Assembly (NCBI GenBank): GCA_015063185.1
Contig: SUSY01000002.1
Span: 19,222 to 83,221, forward strand
Source: Thermoplasmata archaeon
GTDB taxonomy: Archaea > Thermoplasmatota > Thermoplasmata > Methanomassiliicoccales > Methanomethylophilaceae
Length of the DNA stretch: 64,000 nt
Direction of reading: 5' to 3'
Part shown: in pieces, positions 40,432-49,114 of the stretch
Position numbering within the stretch: the stretch's first letter is position 1
Layout: every line of letters starts with the position of its first letter
Translations under genes and position numbers: made by a program
Notes under the pieces: model-generated
Told to the model about the DNA's origin: nothing
What the model saw: only the letters and a program-made list of their open reading frames with translations
The model's database searches: none

Positions 40432-41526
40432 ATGGAAACGATGAGGATCGTCGAGGCAAACCCATTCTTCTACCCATTCCAGGGAGGAATAGAACACAGG
40501 ATGCACATGACGTCGAAGCTCTTCGCCAAAAGAGGCCATGACGTCACCATCCTGACCTCCAGACTCCCCGGTACCAAGGAGGTCGAGGAGACGGAATATG
40601 GATACAGGATAGTTCGTGTTCCCTCGAGATTCATCAACATCTACAACCCGCCGTATGTCATAAGCAAGAACGTTCTGGAGACGTTGAACGGTCTGGATGC
40701 GGACATAGTGAACTACAACTACAGGTGGGCACCGTCATTCGACAAGGACATCTCCCACTACGAAGGGAAGAAGGTGTTCACCTATCACAACATGTGGGGA
40801 GAAGGGGTCGGACTTACAGGCATGGTGTCGGAGATCAACGACAACCACTATCGCAAGAGATTGATGCGGTACGACCACATCGTCGCCATCACCGACTGTG
40901 TCCGCGACGACCTTGTCAGAAGAGGTGTGCCAGAGGATATGATCACTGTCATCTCCAACTGCCTCGAGACGTTCCCCGAACTGTCCGACGAGGAAGGGGA
41001 GTTCATCCTCAATCTGGGACGTATGGTCAGTACGAAGGGACTGAACTATCTGGTCGAAGCGATGAGGGACGTGGACTACAAGCTCATCATGTGCGGAAAG
41101 GGTCCGGAATCCAAGAAGATATCCAAACTGATCAGGAAGTACGGGCTCGAAGACCGTATTGAGATGAAGGGCTGGGTCAGTGAAGAGGAGAAGCTTAGGC
41201 TGATGAGTACGTGCAAGTTCTTCGTCATGCCGTCGATCTATGAGTCATACGGCCTCGCCGCATTGGAGGCACTCTCCTACGGAAAACCGATCGTCTGTAC
41301 GGACGTGGATGGGCTTCCGGGGAACGTGAAGAATGCCGGATCATATGTGAAGCCAAAGGATTCCAAGGGACTTGCCAAGGCCATCAACGACCTTCTGGAA
41401 AACGATGATGAAAGGAGGCGCCTATCCGACAACGCACTCAGGGTCGTACACGAATTCACATGGGACGACCAGATAGCCAAGACGGAAAAGCTATACAGGT
41501 CCATCGTGGATGGCGATGACAATTAA
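40432..41526 (+). CDS. GT4-type glycosyltransferase
   Basis: Start METMRIVEANPFFYPFQGGIEHRMHMTSKLFAKRGHDVTILTS; MPSIYESYGLAALEALSYGKPIVCTDVDGLP. Confidence 0.9.
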   Translation: METMRIVEANPFFYPFQGGIEHRMHMTSKLFAKRGHDVTILTSRLPGTKEVEETEYGYRIVRVPSRFINIYNPPYVISKNVLETLNGLDADIVNYNYRWAPSFDKDISHYEGKKVFTYHNMWGEGVGLTGMVSEINDNHYRKRLMRYDHIVAITDCVRDDLVRRGVPEDMITVISNCLETFPELSDEEGEFILNLGRMVSTKGLNYLVEAMRDVDYKLIMCGKGPESKKISKLIRKYGLEDRIEMKGWVSEEEKLRLMSTCKFFVMPSIYESYGLAALEALSYGKPIVCTDVDGLPGNVKNAGSYVKPKDSKGLAKAINDLLENDDERRRLSDNALRVVHEFTWDDQIAKTEKLYRSIVDGDDN

Positions 41527-41548
41527 TAGTTGCGCTGGCATATGATAC

Positions 41549-42037
41549 GTGATGATAGGTTTCGAGACCATCTTCTCCGCACTCGTAGCGGTCACACTGT
41601 TTCTGATACTACTGTCAGTGCCGTCCATATTGGTCACCCTGACACACGCATCCAGACAGTTCAAGAAATACAGGACGCTCAGAGCGATGAGGGAGAAGGG
41701 CATCACCGATATCCCCCCGAAGATGATCCATGAATGGAATGCGGTGAAGACCGACGTGGGATACATCACAGTCCTTACAGAGGAACTCGAGAAGATGGGT
41801 GCACTCAGACCGGCACTCTTCAATTCGGAGATCTCTGCCATCCTTATTGTCATTCTTATGATAGTACCAGGATTCGAGTGGGGAGTGTTCATCCTCATGT
41901 TCGCATTACTGATACTTTGCATCCTATCCCTCGTGTACGGATACAGGGTCATGAAACGCTACGGTGAGGAGTATGTCAACACCGCACGTACCATGTCCGA
42001 GAAGACCGAGGACTCCACGGATAGCATGTACGTCTAA
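41549..42037 (+). CDS. Membrane protein of unknown function
   Basis: 162 aa; N-terminal TM and two central TM segments. Confidence 0.55.
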   Translation: MMIGFETIFSALVAVTLFLILLSVPSILVTLTHASRQFKKYRTLRAMREKGITDIPPKMIHEWNAVKTDVGYITVLTEELEKMGALRPALFNSEISAILIVILMIVPGFEWGVFILMFALLILCILSLVYGYRVMKRYGEEYVNTARTMSEKTEDSTDSMYV

Positions 42038-42080
42038 CCCGTAGCAAAACCCTATATCACCCCAGAGTGATGGAGGTACC

Positions 42081-42557
42081 ATGGCTACAGTCACACTGAA
42101 GACCAACATGGGAGACATCGACATCAAGATGTACGATGACATGCCCATCACCGCAGGCAACTTCGTCAAGCTCGTCAAAGAGGGATTCTATGACGGACTC
42201 ACATTCCACAGGGTCATTGCAGATTTCATGATCCAGGGAGGATGCCCCAACGGAACCGGAACCGGCGGACCCGGATACACCATCAAGGACGAGTTCGTCA
42301 AGGGACACTCCAACAAGAGGGGAACCATCTCCATGGCCAACGCAGGACCCAACACAGGCGGAAGCCAGTTCTTCATCAACCTCGTTGACAACGGCTACCT
42401 TGACTGGGACAACAGGTCCACCCCTTACGCGCACCCCGTCTTCGGAAAGGTCACCAAGGGAATGGAGGTCGTCGACGCGATCGCAGCTGTCGAGACCAAC
42501 AGGAACGACAAACCCCTCCAGGACGTCGTCATCGTTCAGGCGATCGTTGACGAGTGA
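42081..42557 (+). CDS. Cyclophilin-type peptidyl-prolyl cis-trans isomerase
   Basis: 158 aa; [50 protein letters not shown]. Confidence 0.94.
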   Translation: MATVTLKTNMGDIDIKMYDDMPITAGNFVKLVKEGFYDGLTFHRVIADFMIQGGCPNGTGTGGPGYTIKDEFVKGHSNKRGTISMANAGPNTGGSQFFINLVDNGYLDWDNRSTPYAHPVFGKVTKGMEVVDAIAAVETNRNDKPLQDVVIVQAIVDE

Positions 42558-42569
42558 ACAACATCTTAA

Positions 42570-42583
42570 GGGCCTTCGGGCCC
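42570..42583 (+). terminator. UUCG-capped GC hairpin after the cyclophilin gene
   Basis: GGGCC-TTCG-GGCCC. Confidence 0.5.
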
Positions 42584-42705
42584 CATCATTTCTAAGATAC
42601 GCTGATGCCCATCCTCTACACGAAGACGAGGAACCCATATAGGAGAGTTTGTAGTTCTGGCTATATCTCCAAGGTACAATCCTCGAAACCCACGAAGGAC
42701 GACAC

Positions 42706-43461
42706 ATGAAATGGATATCCCGTGACCCTTTGAAAAGAGAGGTCGATTCCAAGGACCATGATCTATTAGACGAAGTAGTGGAGAGGATCCTAAGCAAAGT
42801 CACCGCCACTTCGGACTTCGGAATCGAGTTACAGATCCACGACCTCCTTCTGAAGAACGTGAAATATGTCAACAAAGAGAGGAACACGGAACACACCATT
42901 GAGGGCCCCCTCCTCAACAAGAAGGCGGTCTGTGAAGGCATCGCCAAAGCGATGAAGTACCTAATGAACAGGAAAGGTGTAGAGTGCGAGATGGTCCTCG
43001 GAAAATTAGACGACGAAGAGGATGATGACATCTATCACGCGTGGAACGTGGTCCGTATCGATGGGGAATGGTATCACGTAGATGTCACCGCGGACATAGG
43101 GATATCCAATGGGAAATCCTTCCGTTACGATTACTTCAACCTCTCGGATGAGGAGATCTCCATGGACCACCTGATCATCAGATCGCCTGTAACCTGTAAT
43201 GTATCCAGGAACGGATACTATCATCGTATGGGCCTGGTGATCAACACACAGAAGGAATTCAAACGTATATTGGAAGAGAAACTGGAGAATGGAGAATCCG
43301 AATTCACATTCAAACTCCCTTCCGCCAAGGACCCCGAGAAGGTCACCACCACACTTATGAGACACATCGAGGAGATCACGGAGATCGTAGAACATCCTTT
43401 CAAAAGATACGAGATCAGTCCGAATCCGGATCAACTGGTGTACACCATAAGGTTCCTATGA
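42706..43461 (+). CDS. Transglutaminase-like cysteine protease superfamily protein
   Basis: 251 aa; Cys KKAVCEGIAKAMKYLMNRKGVECEMVLG, His DIYHAWNVVRIDGEWYHVDVTAD Asp; no signal peptide seen. Confidence 0.75.
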   Translation: MKWISRDPLKREVDSKDHDLLDEVVERILSKVTATSDFGIELQIHDLLLKNVKYVNKERNTEHTIEGPLLNKKAVCEGIAKAMKYLMNRKGVECEMVLGKLDDEEDDDIYHAWNVVRIDGEWYHVDVTADIGISNGKSFRYDYFNLSDEEISMDHLIIRSPVTCNVSRNGYYHRMGLVINTQKEFKRILEEKLENGESEFTFKLPSAKDPEKVTTTLMRHIEEITEIVEHPFKRYEISPNPDQLVYTIRFL

Positions 43462-45402
43462 CCTGTTACGATTCCAGAAGTTCCTGATCCTGTCGATGAA
43501 CATGGACATTCCACCCCTTATGCGTGACCTCCTATCCACGACCAATTCCTCTGGCACACATACATTGCTATCCAAGGAACGCGCCCTCTCGTACCATGCC
43601 CTGGCACCGTCAAGGTCGTTTGACGACATGCACCTTTCACCAATCCTCAACATAGCTGGCACATACCCTCTCTGTGCGGACGACGATAGATAGAGATCTG
43701 AGTGATAGTGATCGTGTAATTTATCCATAATCTCGGAATACAGGAACGCATATTCGGGAGCATCATCCGCAGCATCCTTGAAAGGTTGATGTATGGAAGG
43801 GGTTGCTGCCCAATCGACCTTGTCCTCCATGATGAACCTGTACAGCCTCACCATGGAATCCCCGCGCTTACCTTCGGAGACATCATCGATGCATTTCTGC
43901 TGGGAGGACCTCCGGGCCCTTTTCACGACCACCTGTGTGTCTGGAACGGCCTCGTCCTCCATTGACTGCACCACATCCTCCATCGGTTCGGAAATAGCCA
44001 TCGGTGAAAGAAGTGCCAGATCCTTGGCATACTCCAACAATTGCTTCGCAGGTGAGAATCCCTGGTCCGCGGAACGGGTCAGCCATTTAATCGCGTCGGA
44101 TTTTGATACGGGAACGCCGATACCATCCAAGAAACAGAGGCCCAACCTGTACTGCGCCTCTGCACTGGGTCTTTTGGAGGATGCTGACCTAAGGAAGTAT
44201 TCCGCTGCCTTACGGTCATTCTGTTGTTCCAAAATACCATCGGAACACAACCTCCCCATCACCAACAACGATACGGATGATCCGGATGCGGCCCTCTTCT
44301 TCAGCAACGGTAATTTCTCAGGATGATCCAGAATGAAATCGTAGTCCATGTCGAACACGTATTCCGCCTTGGATACTGGCACAGTACCTGGACTGATACC
44401 TCTGAGTGCCTGGGAATGCCTCCTATCCGCATCACAGAATGGACATGTACCGAGAACTCCATCGAACCTATGGACGTTGTTCACCTTGCACTGCACCGAG
44501 GCCTTCTCATACAGATCGATCTCCGTGAGGAACTCCTTTATGCTGGGTCTTACGGTGGGATCGGAGTATCCGTCTCTGAACATACGAACGAACAGCATCC
44601 GCAAATCCATTGGAACAGCTTCGAGAGGTATGCCGTGCGGAGGAGGTGCGATACCCAACCTGTTCTCCAGATATGGGAACGTGGGCGGATCCAACTCATA
44701 TGCGTACATGGGCTGATGGGACAGTTGACGGGTAGGCTTGTAGTTGAACGGGTGCTCCCCATTCATCAACAATCTGAACAGATGGACCGCTAATGTGTAT
44801 ACGTCGGATTCCTTGGTGAAAGGGAGATCCTTCTTCCTCTCATCGGGAAGGGATTCGTTGGCCTTCATAGCGGAACGGATCTCCATCGGTACCATCTCCG
44901 GCCTAGCCACCTTCCCTCCAAACCTGTCGAATATGAAGGAATCGGTATCCATCAGAGTGACGGTACGTCTCTTCACATCCACCTTTATGTTGGCAGGATT
45001 GAAATCTCCGAAGACGAACCCTGCCTCATGGACGTTGGACAATGCGATGCAGAGGTTCTTCGCTATGGTGAACTTGACATCCTGAGGTATTGCACGGTTC
45101 TTGGTGGATGTTGCATACACACTACTGAAGGAGTCGCCCTTCACACGTTTCATGACGAAACCTCTGAAAAGATTGCCTTCGAAGATTAACTCCTCCGGAA
45201 AGGACACATCCGTCGAGTGTTTCAGATTCGATTCCACCATCTTGGTAATCTTCGAAATCAGTTCCGGCTTCGGATCATGATAGATCTTCATCACACGTGT
45301 CGGATCACCTGCTATACTGTAGACTGCTCCTTCTCCACCACTTCCGAGCTTCTCGAGAGCGCGATAAATCTTGTTGTTGGATCTTCCACGGAGTTCTGCC
45401 AT
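43456..45402 (-). CDS. YegI-like divergent protein kinase with Zn-like motif and Sel1 repeats (kinase B)
   Basis: Likely start MAELRGRSNNKIYRALEKLGSGGEGAVYSI; RVMKIY; GFVFGDFNPANIKVD; LMDTDSF; C-x5-H-x8-C-x2-C (QCKVNNVHRFDGVLGTCPFC); Sel1-like AEYFLRSAS...AQYRLGLCFLDGIGVPVSKSDAIKWLTRSADQGFSPA. Confidence 0.85.
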   Translation of the reverse strand: MAELRGRSNNKIYRALEKLGSGGEGAVYSIAGDPTRVMKIYHDPKPELISKITKMVESNLKHSTDVSFPEELIFEGNLFRGFVMKRVKGDSFSSVYATSTKNRAIPQDVKFTIAKNLCIALSNVHEAGFVFGDFNPANIKVDVKRRTVTLMDTDSFIFDRFGGKVARPEMVPMEIRSAMKANESLPDERKKDLPFTKESDVYTLAVHLFRLLMNGEHPFNYKPTRQLSHQPMYAYELDPPTFPYLENRLGIAPPPHGIPLEAVPMDLRMLFVRMFRDGYSDPTVRPSIKEFLTEIDLYEKASVQCKVNNVHRFDGVLGTCPFCDADRRHSQALRGISPGTVPVSKAEYVFDMDYDFILDHPEKLPLLKKRAASGSSVSLLVMGRLCSDGILEQQNDRKAAEYFLRSASSKRPSAEAQYRLGLCFLDGIGVPVSKSDAIKWLTRSADQGFSPAKQLLEYAKDLALLSPMAISEPMEDVVQSMEDEAVPDTQVVVKRARRSSQQKCIDDVSEGKRGDSMVRLYRFIMEDKVDWAATPSIHQPFKDAADDAPEYAFLYSEIMDKLHDHYHSDLYLSSSAQRGYVPAMLRIGERCMSSNDLDGARAWYERARSLDSNVCVPEELVVDRRSRIRGGMSMFIDRIRNFWNRNRS

Positions 45403-45409
45403 GCCGACC

Positions 45410-46978
45410 TCATGCGAGCCTGTAGTAATCGTTCGATTCCACAATCTGCTTGGCGGTAATCAAAGTTGCTATCGCCTTACCCAAGCGATGAGAGGATCTG
45501 GGACTTCCATAACGATATCCCAAACGACGCTCGGTTTCCAGGATCAGATCGGAGAGGTGTACCGCACCCCTGTCCTTTATCACCGACAATAGGGCATTCC
45601 TCATATCCAGATATGACACTTGAGATATGGATTTGGCCCTTTTACCATCGGGCATACGCCTGTATTGACGGAAACGATCATAATCCGAAGGCGTGAGTGC
45701 ATATGTGACGAACGGACCGTCCTCCACGTGGAAGAAATCCTCCCTCAAGATCTTCCTCACGACGGCCTTCCCCGGTTTCGGATCCGATAGATATCTTCTG
45801 CAAAGGTCGATCAGGTAGGATTCGTCGATGGGCGATTGATCCTGTATCAACGATTCTGCAACGGATTGGATCGAACCGTTCGGTATGTCATCTGGGATAT
45901 CGGTGTAGAACGCACTACAATAACTGGTCATGCGGGGATTGTGCCTCGATGACGACATCATCCTACCCAATGCCTTGGAGTAATTGGATTCCGCCAGACA
46001 CAACGGACAACTGTGTACGCCCTCATGATAGTAGTGTACTGGATTCCTACGACACTGCTTCAACGAATTACGGTAATCGATCAGGGCGGAATGCCACTCC
46101 TTGGATGACGGACGATTGTCCTTGGTCAGGAATGCTCTGCTGAACAACAGTTTCATACCATCAGGTAAGGAGGAGAAACGCGGTGCGTAACTTGGAGCGA
46201 CTATGTGCTTGCCATCCGGATCCATGGATGGGACGGTTCCGCTCAGGATGTTGTCCCTGATCGTAGGGAGGTTGACATCGGAACCGGGACGTAACGCACC
46301 CTGAAAAGGATGTGCACCGTTCATCAATAATTGATAGATATGGATCGCCAATGAGAAATCATCCGATGATTCGGTGAATGTTGGTACCTTCAGGGACTCC
46401 AACGTCCTCCCTTTGGTGAGCCTCTTGGCGATCTCCGGGGCAAGATAGTTGGGCATACTGACCATACAACCGTACACCTTACCGTTGGAATTGATGTGAT
46501 ACGAATCGGTATCGACCAACTTCACATGACCGGACCTCATGTTGACGAACATGTTCTTAGGATTGAAGTCACCGATGACCTGCCCTGCATCATGGACCGC
46601 GTTCAGTGCACAACACAGGTTGATCGCGATGACCACCCTATGCGTCCACGGAGTGTTGGAATACTTGGCCTTGGATCCGATCTCGTAGATTGCACTGATG
46701 GATTCGCCACCGTAGATACGGTCCATGACGAAACCACGGAAATTTCCTCCTGAATCATATAGGGCATCCTTCGGCCATGCCAGGAGTTTGGAATCACGTA
46801 AGGGGGACAGGACCATGGCTCTGACCTTCTCCTCACGGAACTTCGTGGGAGACTTGTAGACCTTCGCCACGTGGTACTTGTCACCCATGATGGCATAGAG
46901 GTCCCCCTCACCGCCTCCGGCGATATGATCGGACAATCCGTACCTGTGACCACTCGTGCCTATGAGATACATCTTCAC
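45410..46978 (-). CDS. YegI-like divergent protein kinase with Zn-like motif (kinase A)
   Basis: YGLSDHIAGGGEGDLYAIMGDKYHVAKVYKSP; GQVIGDFNPKNMFVN; KLVDTDSYHI; QCRRNPVHYYHEGVHSCPLC; C-terminal winged-helix-like region. Confidence 0.85.
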   Translation of the reverse strand: MKMYLIGTSGHRYGLSDHIAGGGEGDLYAIMGDKYHVAKVYKSPTKFREEKVRAMVLSPLRDSKLLAWPKDALYDSGGNFRGFVMDRIYGGESISAIYEIGSKAKYSNTPWTHRVVIAINLCCALNAVHDAGQVIGDFNPKNMFVNMRSGHVKLVDTDSYHINSNGKVYGCMVSMPNYLAPEIAKRLTKGRTLESLKVPTFTESSDDFSLAIHIYQLLMNGAHPFQGALRPGSDVNLPTIRDNILSGTVPSMDPDGKHIVAPSYAPRFSSLPDGMKLLFSRAFLTKDNRPSSKEWHSALIDYRNSLKQCRRNPVHYYHEGVHSCPLCLAESNYSKALGRMMSSSRHNPRMTSYCSAFYTDIPDDIPNGSIQSVAESLIQDQSPIDESYLIDLCRRYLSDPKPGKAVVRKILREDFFHVEDGPFVTYALTPSDYDRFRQYRRMPDGKRAKSISQVSYLDMRNALLSVIKDRGAVHLSDLILETERRLGYRYGSPRSSHRLGKAIATLITAKQIVESNDYYRLA

Positions 46979-48312
46979 CTGGGCCTATCGGCTATGGACA
47001 TGGAGTCCAACCTGTTGGAATAGGTCTTCAACCCTTCGATCGTCGGATCGAGGAGCCTAGCCTTCCTCAGGAACACGTCCGCCTTATCGGATTCGCCCTT
47101 CGATGACCAATACTCTGCCATCAACAAGCATGCGGCCACATCGTTCAAGGCGATGGCGATGAGACAACGGTCCATCTGTTCCCGATCGTCCAACGATCCG
47201 AGAGTGGAAGTGTCCAGATATTCCTTCGCCTCCTGATCGCCTTCCTCGGCAGCGGCCCTGAATTGCAACGCAGCAAGACTGCGCATACCCATACGCAACA
47301 TCGCCTTCGCCCTTTCCAATGCCTCGGATCCCTTAGATATGGCCTCCTTCACGATCTCGGTGACAGGATTCTCATCGGGCTGTTCGATCGGTCCCTCCTC
47401 AATCTCTTCGATGGGCTCTTCGACTGGATCTTCCTTCGAAGCACCACCATCCTTGTACAATGACGGGTAAGCTTTCCTCTTCCATTCCTCATTGAGTGCA
47501 GCCCAATCCGGTTCCTTGTAGTATTCGTCACCGCGGTATTCGGACGTGACATGGATGTTCATCGCTGCGATGAACGTGAGGTCATCGTTTGTGATTCCCT
47601 TGTGGATGTCGCTGTAGAGATAGCTTAACCTTTTAGCAAAACAATCCTCGATCGGCGTACCCTTCCTCTCGAAGAACTTGAAATCCGCCAACCAACTGAC
47701 GAGACGGATGTATATTGGCTCGTCCGTGAGTTTCAGACGTCCGGGCATCAAAAGGTCAAGGACACCGTCGGTCATGGCCATGACCGAGACGAATGGACCA
47801 TCCCTCTGACCGAACTCCCATGCGGACAGGTCCCTCAATGGCTTGACCGAATTGGCCTCCGCACCCTTCTGCGGAGTGGTGATGGATTCAACGACTCCAT
47901 TCAACCCTATTGCAAGGATGGCCCCATCCCCGGAATGGCCGTATACCAGATTGCCGGATTCGGCATCGAACACTGCAGTGGATAAGGTGGTGTCATAGTC
48001 ACAGGGCCAACCGGTCCCTTCCGCTGTATGTTGGTCGATGGCCGACCATGCCTTCTCGTAGGCCTCGCGGATCACATCGGGCGTGAACGGAGGTTCTACA
48101 CCCTCAAGATACCTTTTGACCGTATCGACGGCTATGCGGGACCCCTCATCGGAACGCTCCGCACTGCCGACACCATCCGCAACGATCAATATCGCTATGT
48201 TCGGATGGTTCGGGTGCAGACCGAAATGATTGCTGTCCTGACACGGTTTTCCGGTGGACTCATGGGAACGTCCGCGCTTCGATCCACCGTAGGCACGGAT
48301 GTCGTATTCCAT
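46975..48312 (-). CDS. PP2C-type protein phosphatase with C-terminal helical repeats
   Basis: Likely start MEYDIRAYGGSKRGRSHESTGKPCQDSNHF; VADGVGSAERSDEGSRIAV; YGHSGDGAI; MAMTDGVLDLL; TNDDLTFIA. Confidence 0.88.
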   Translation of the reverse strand: MEYDIRAYGGSKRGRSHESTGKPCQDSNHFGLHPNHPNIAILIVADGVGSAERSDEGSRIAVDTVKRYLEGVEPPFTPDVIREAYEKAWSAIDQHTAEGTGWPCDYDTTLSTAVFDAESGNLVYGHSGDGAILAIGLNGVVESITTPQKGAEANSVKPLRDLSAWEFGQRDGPFVSVMAMTDGVLDLLMPGRLKLTDEPIYIRLVSWLADFKFFERKGTPIEDCFAKRLSYLYSDIHKGITNDDLTFIAAMNIHVTSEYRGDEYYKEPDWAALNEEWKRKAYPSLYKDGGASKEDPVEEPIEEIEEGPIEQPDENPVTEIVKEAISKGSEALERAKAMLRMGMRSLAALQFRAAAEEGDQEAKEYLDTSTLGSLDDREQMDRCLIAIALNDVAACLLMAEYWSSKGESDKADVFLRKARLLDPTIEGLKTYSNRLDSMSIADRPR

Positions 48313-48316
48313 CTGA

Positions 48317-49024
48317 TCACCAGTCGGACACATCACGATCTGGGTCGTACTTACGTGCATCCTGTGGCAACGGATTCAACTTGTTCTCGTTATCGGGAGA
48401 ACTGACGGAGATCACGGTCATACTGTCGGAAAGCCAATTGAATATGCCGTCGAAGTTGGCGGTACGGAGCTCGATGACCCTGCTGGTGAGCGATGAGAGG
48501 ACATCCCTGTTGGCATTGTCGACGGCAACAGCGAAGAACTTGAGCTTTCCGTGCTGACCCTTGGCTTCCTCCTCCTTTATCCTGATCCTTGCGGTCTCGA
48601 TCTCGGATGGCGCCTCACCCTCGGGCATTCCATCCGTGATCATGAAGATCCATGGTTTGAAACAAGGTGTTCCGAGGTTGTTGTAGAACCTGTTGCGTTC
48701 TTTGACAAGATCGATGGCGGTGTTGATTCCCTTTCCCATCGCGGTGTACCCGCCTGCCATGAGATTGATGGGCTGGAGCTCGGAGATGGGCACGAAATCC
48801 TGGACGACATTCACTTCCGAATTGAACTCAACAACGGCGACGTCGACCCTGTTCTTCGACTCCTCGTTCTTACAGACCTGCATCTTGAAATCGCTGACGG
48901 CCTTGTTGAGATTGTCGATACAACCCGTCATAGACCCCGATGTGTCCAGAAGGAGAACGCATGCAAGGTGCGGTTCGTTGGTTGCTTCGATACGTGCTTC
49001 CTCACCAAAAGATATCTGTTCCAT
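48317..49024 (-). CDS. vWA-domain protein (TerY/YegL-like)
   Basis: 235 aa; MIDAS VLLLDTSGSM, GGYTAMGKGI, FMITDGMPEG. Confidence 0.88.
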   Translation of the reverse strand: MEQISFGEEARIEATNEPHLACVLLLDTSGSMTGCIDNLNKAVSDFKMQVCKNEESKNRVDVAVVEFNSEVNVVQDFVPISELQPINLMAGGYTAMGKGINTAIDLVKERNRFYNNLGTPCFKPWIFMITDGMPEGEAPSEIETARIRIKEEEAKGQHGKLKFFAVAVDNANRDVLSSLTSRVIELRTANFDGIFNWLSDSMTVISVSSPDNENKLNPLPQDARKYDPDRDVSDW

Positions 49025-49114
49025 TTCAATCCCACAGGTGCACGCACGTAGTAGGATAAAAACTATAGCAATTTACGATAAGAAAAATACGATTTTTACA
49101 GCATGTGCCAGACA

